This document shows, piece by piece, positions 6,277 to 8,163 of a DNA stretch of 8,163 bases. The DNA comes from Hyphomicrobiales bacterium. GTDB taxonomy: Bacteria > Pseudomonadota > Alphaproteobacteria > Rhizobiales > Beijerinckiaceae. Each line of letters begins with the position of its first letter. Position 1 is the stretch's first letter. Below the pieces are notes generated by a model, which saw nothing but the letters and a program-made list of their open reading frames with translations, ran no database searches and was not told where the DNA came from. The position numbers were made by a program, and so were the translations under genes. The DNA lies in NCBI GenBank assembly GCA_015655535.1, contig JAATEW010000154.1, positions 1-8,163 of the forward strand, in the 5' to 3' direction.

Positions 6277-6282
6277 GGTCAA
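6254..6282 (-). promoter_or_regulatory. Possible sigma-70-type promoter of the Rieske gene
   Basis: On the minus strand TTGACC (6282-6277) is followed after exactly 17 nt by CATAGA (6259-6254), about 120 nt before the ATG at 6132. The -35 match is good (5 of 6) and the -10 match poor (3 of 6), so this is a candidate only. Confidence 0.3.
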
Positions 6283-6356
6283 GAGTTTCATGTGCGGTGC
6301 AGCAGGCTTTTCGGCTAAAGCTTGACTGACGGAAATCGGACAGTCGGAGGTGCGTT

Positions 6357-6605
6357 GTGGCCCCGGAACGTCAAAAACCCGCGGATATCGCCCGCAGGCT
6401 TGCCCAGCGCAGCGCAAAAAGCCGCAGCGGTGATAGCTGGCGGCGGGAAACCTATACTTTGCCGCGCGGCGAGGCCCGCGACAAAGCCCGCGAATGGTTC
6501 GTGAAGTTTCCGAAAGCGGCCTACATGACCGAAATCGAATTCTGGCGGGAATTGTCCGACGGCCGGATCGAATTCACGATCCGGCGGCTGCCGAGCGCGG
6601 ATTAG
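6357..6605 (+). CDS. Conserved-looking hypothetical protein, 82 residues
   Basis: A GTG start at 6357 with a strong GGAGG ribosome site (6346-6350) 6 nt ahead supports a real gene. The N-terminal third (1-30) is basic and Arg-rich, probably flexible. A compact part follows, TYTLPRGEARDKAREWFVKF (33-52), then PKAAYMTEIEFWRELSDGRI (52-71) and EFTIRRLPSAD to the end. The pattern suggests a helix then a two-strand sheet with conserved aromatic residues. There is no signal peptide, membrane segment or cysteine. I recall similar short hypothetical proteins in Hyphomicrobiales but no function. It lies 97 nt upstream of the double-glycine peptide on the same strand and could share its transcript; nothing shows that they work together. 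Confidence 0.75.
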   Translation: MAPERQKPADIARRLAQRSAKSRSGDSWRRETYTLPRGEARDKAREWFVKFPKAAYMTEIEFWRELSDGRIEFTIRRLPSAD

Positions 6606-6702
6606 GACGGTTTGCTGCCAAGAACGCAATGTGCCCCAGATCACAGGCAGGGATGCGCTTTCCCGGCATGATCAGGCACGATCGTTCATCGGGAGCACGG
6701 CG

Positions 6703-6897
6703 ATGCGTTTCTTCAAGCGGGACAATCAGGCTGTGAAGCAGGAAGAGAAATCATTCCAGGACGACAAGTCCTGCGTTCTTTCGGACGCTGAATTGGCTGA
6801 GGTGTCGGGAGGCGACAAGAAAACTCCGCCGCCCCCGCCCCCACAGACGACGGAGGCGATCTCGATCCCATACAACAAAATTCATTTTAGCTACTGA
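6703..6897 (+). CDS. Double-glycine leader peptide, bacteriocin-like, with polyproline core
   Basis: The 64 residues start at ATG 6703 with GGGAG (6691-6695) 7 nt upstream. An in-frame upstream start (6631) lacks a comparable site. Residues 1-37 look like a leader: basic start MRFFKRD, an acidic/polar middle, then CVLSDAELAEVSGG (24-37), matching the LSxxEL-x-x-V-SGG form cut by C39 peptidases of ABC exporters. The 27-residue remainder is DKKT, six prolines (42-47), QTTEA, then the aromatic tail ISIPYNKIHFSY (53-64). The only Cys is in the leader, so lanthionine or disulfide links in the core are unlikely. No processing transporter, immunity protein or modifying enzyme is adjacent. It could be an exported peptide, or a small protein whose SGG is not cleaved. 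A strong hairpin follows 8 nt after the stop codon. Confidence 0.75.
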   Translation: MRFFKRDNQAVKQEEKSFQDDKSCVLSDAELAEVSGGDKKTPPPPPPQTTEAISIPYNKIHFSY

Positions 6898-6904
6898 TGC
6901 GTCA

Positions 6905-6934
6905 TGGCCGGACCGTCTTTCAACGGACCGGCCA
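6905..6934. terminator. Strong hairpin between convergent peptide and phosphoesterase genes
   Basis: TGGCCGGACCG (6905-6915) pairs with CGGACCGGCCA (6924-6934): 10 of 11 pairs, one A-A mismatch, an 8-nt loop. It sits between the peptide stop (6897) and the phosphoesterase stop (6960), where a bidirectional terminator is expected. Neither strand has a clear T-run after the stem, so it may only protect 3' ends or act with Rho. Confidence 0.55.
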
Positions 6935-6959
6935 AACGCGTTATCGGAAATCCAGCGTA

Positions 6960-8163
6960 TTAGTTTCCGAACAGGGACGTGTGCTTTTTGCACACGCCGG
7001 TCTGGTCGCTCGGATAGGCGGCGACATCCGACGAGGCGCAGCCGAAGAAGCTGATGAGCCCAGGCTGCGCAGCCAAGCCGAGATAGTCGAGGTCGAAAAT
7101 CTCTTCAATCGTTTTCAGCAGCGAATAATGATTGAAGGGCGTATTGGCGACGGTGCTGGGTTTGATGAAGGGCGAGAGCAAGACGGCGCCCGTCTGGTCG
7201 CCGCCGAAGCTTTGTTCGGTCAGCGTGTAGGGACCGGCCTTGGAGCTTTGCGGGAAGGGGCTCTCATTGACGCCCTTCTGTTCGTTGCAGCAAGCATTGC
7301 CTGTGAATGTGACCACCGGATTGCCCGAGGCATCGATCGCCAGAGTGGCGCTGCTCTCGTCGAAATTGATCACGATGAGCCCATCCTTCTTATAGGCGGG
7401 AGAGGCTATGATGATCGGTACCCATTTCTGCAAGAACTGATCGGCGGAGACAAGCCCGCCGGGAGCGCCTGTCACGCAAGGCGCATCATGTCCGTCGTCG
7501 CAGAGATTGGGCGTGATGAACACGAGGTTGGGCGTCGTCGACTCAAACCGCAGGTCCTGCTGCAAACGGTTGAGATTGACGACATTCGACTGGCAATCGA
7601 CGGAATCGATGATGGAGTGGAAATAGGCGAAAGGATTGTGCCGCGTGGCATATTGGTCGCCTTGCGGATAGGCCGCCGAGGGCTTCTCCGCCGCCTGCGT
7701 GAGATCCGCCGTATTGAGCATGGGATGGCCGCAGGTCGCGGACTCGCGGCTCGGATCATTGCCCATATCGCCCATATAGCCGCGCCAGGTTTTCCGTGCG
7801 GCCTTCAACTGATCCGCCACGGTCTTGATCGAAGCGGGATAAACGCAACCGCTGCCAACGGCCTGCCCATAGGGGGCCATGCCGGTCAGTATGAAATCCG
7901 AATAGGTCTGGCAGTCGTTGCGAGTGTTTGCGTTCGGGCTCTGGCCGCTGACCATGGCGATATAATTATCGAGGCTCGCATGTCCGACGCCATAATATTG
8001 GGTCAGGAGAGCGCCTTGCGCGGTCAGGGTTTTGGACAGGTAGGGCGCTTTTGAATTCGCAGCGAATGTAACGTCATAATCTTCGTTTTCGAGGACGATG
8101 AAGAAGACGTGCTTGATCTTGCTGCTGTCAAACAGCGGGCTGTTCCACAATTCACTTGTGAAA
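6960..8163 (-). CDS. Phosphoesterase family protein (phospholipase C/acid phosphatase-like), 5' partial
   Basis: The frame is open to the window edge, so the true start and any signal peptide lie outside; 400 residues are visible. Counting from the first full codon, HVFFIVLENEDYD (18-30) holds the first metal-site Glu-Asn, and ALLTQYYGVGHASLDNYIAM (51-70) is the conserved substrate-side segment. RHNPFAYFHSI (174-184), TPNLCDDGHD (217-226) and VINFDES (264-270) carry further metal ligands. GGDQTGAVLLSPFIKPS (320-336) and FNHYSLLKTIEEIFDLDYL (343-361) complete the phosphoesterase (PF04185) pattern of acid phosphatase AcpA and phospholipase C relatives. Ten visible Cys and the family habit suggest an exported, disulfide-bonded enzyme. 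The substrate cannot be told. It converges on the double-glycine peptide gene. Confidence 0.9.
   Translation of the reverse strand, partial: FTSELWNSPLFDSSKIKHVFFIVLENEDYDVTFAANSKAPYLSKTLTAQGALLTQYYGVGHASLDNYIAMVSGQSPNANTRNDCQTYSDFILTGMAPYGQAVGSGCVYPASIKTVADQLKAARKTWRGYMGDMGNDPSRESATCGHPMLNTADLTQAAEKPSAAYPQGDQYATRHNPFAYFHSIIDSVDCQSNVVNLNRLQQDLRFESTTPNLVFITPNLCDDGHDAPCVTGAPGGLVSADQFLQKWVPIIIASPAYKKDGLIVINFDESSATLAIDASGNPVVTFTGNACCNEQKGVNESPFPQSSKAGPYTLTEQSFGGDQTGAVLLSPFIKPSTVANTPFNHYSLLKTIEEIFDLDYLGLAAQPGLISFFGCASSDVAAYPSDQTGVCKKHTSLFGN

Noticed and set aside
6322..6350. TTGACT as a -35 box for the 82-residue gene.
   Set aside because: A -10 element at the proper distance would fall on the GGAGG ribosome site, leaving no leader; no suitable hexamer is there.
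6133..6417. N-terminal extension of the Rieske frame to 214 residues.
   Set aside because: The added part crosses the intergenic hairpin and putative promoter and overlaps the divergent gene; ATG 6132 has a clear ribosome site and the family length.
6631..6702. Longer 88-residue form of the double-glycine peptide.
   Set aside because: The upstream ATG lacks a ribosome site, while GGGAG stands 7 nt before ATG 6703, which gives a typical leader length.
6897..8054. A 385-codon open frame on the plus strand.
   Set aside because: It is antisense to the clearly recognisable phosphoesterase, and its Arg/Gly/Ile-rich product has no motif; GC-rich codon bias explains it.
1..8163. Search for tRNA or rRNA genes, CRISPR arrays, transposases, phage genes or toxin-antitoxin pairs.
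   Set aside because: Nothing with the required structure or motifs was seen; the repeats present are single palindromic units, not regularly spaced arrays.

Overview
The window is GC-rich (roughly 60 to 65 per cent by eye). Protein similarity, gene order and two dispersed palindromic repeats point to an alphaproteobacterium of the Hyphomicrobiales (Rhizobiales). Beijerinckiaceae or a methylotroph relative is plausible but not proven. Most of the window is chromosomal housekeeping DNA; the last 2 kb looks more accessory.

Layout. Positions 1-108 hold the 3' end of an unrecognised plus-strand gene. Positions 118-272 hold a nested inverted repeat of the dispersed intergenic type. Positions 280-3138 hold a minus-strand operon, pabB-pabA-pabC, with overlapping genes. 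It encodes the whole branch from chorismate to 4-aminobenzoate for folate. Divergent from it is a plus-strand cluster: a CoA-type Nudix hydrolase (3385-4065), a palindromic repeat that supplies its stop codon, a two-helix DUF6111-like membrane protein (4186-4446), and a CCA tRNA nucleotidyltransferase (4443-5684) that overlaps the previous gene by ATGA.

After a hairpin-bearing convergent gap comes a minus-strand Rieske ferredoxin (5773-6132). It resembles the ferredoxin subunit of toluene/alkene diiron monooxygenases, but no monooxygenase gene is present. Divergent from it are a conserved-looking 82-residue protein of unknown function (6357-6605) and a 64-residue peptide (6703-6897). The peptide has a double-glycine leader, a run of six prolines and an aromatic tail. 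A strong hairpin (6905-6934) separates it from a convergent phosphoesterase of the phospholipase C/acid phosphatase superfamily (6960 to the window end, N-terminus missing).

The best candidate for something undescribed is the double-glycine peptide with its small upstream neighbour. No maturation peptidase, transporter or modification enzyme is visible nearby. Other points worth a second look are the orphan Rieske ferredoxin with a dyad inside its putative promoter, a Cys at the usual PLP-binding Glu position of PabC, and a Glu in place of the first catalytic Asp of the CCA enzyme.
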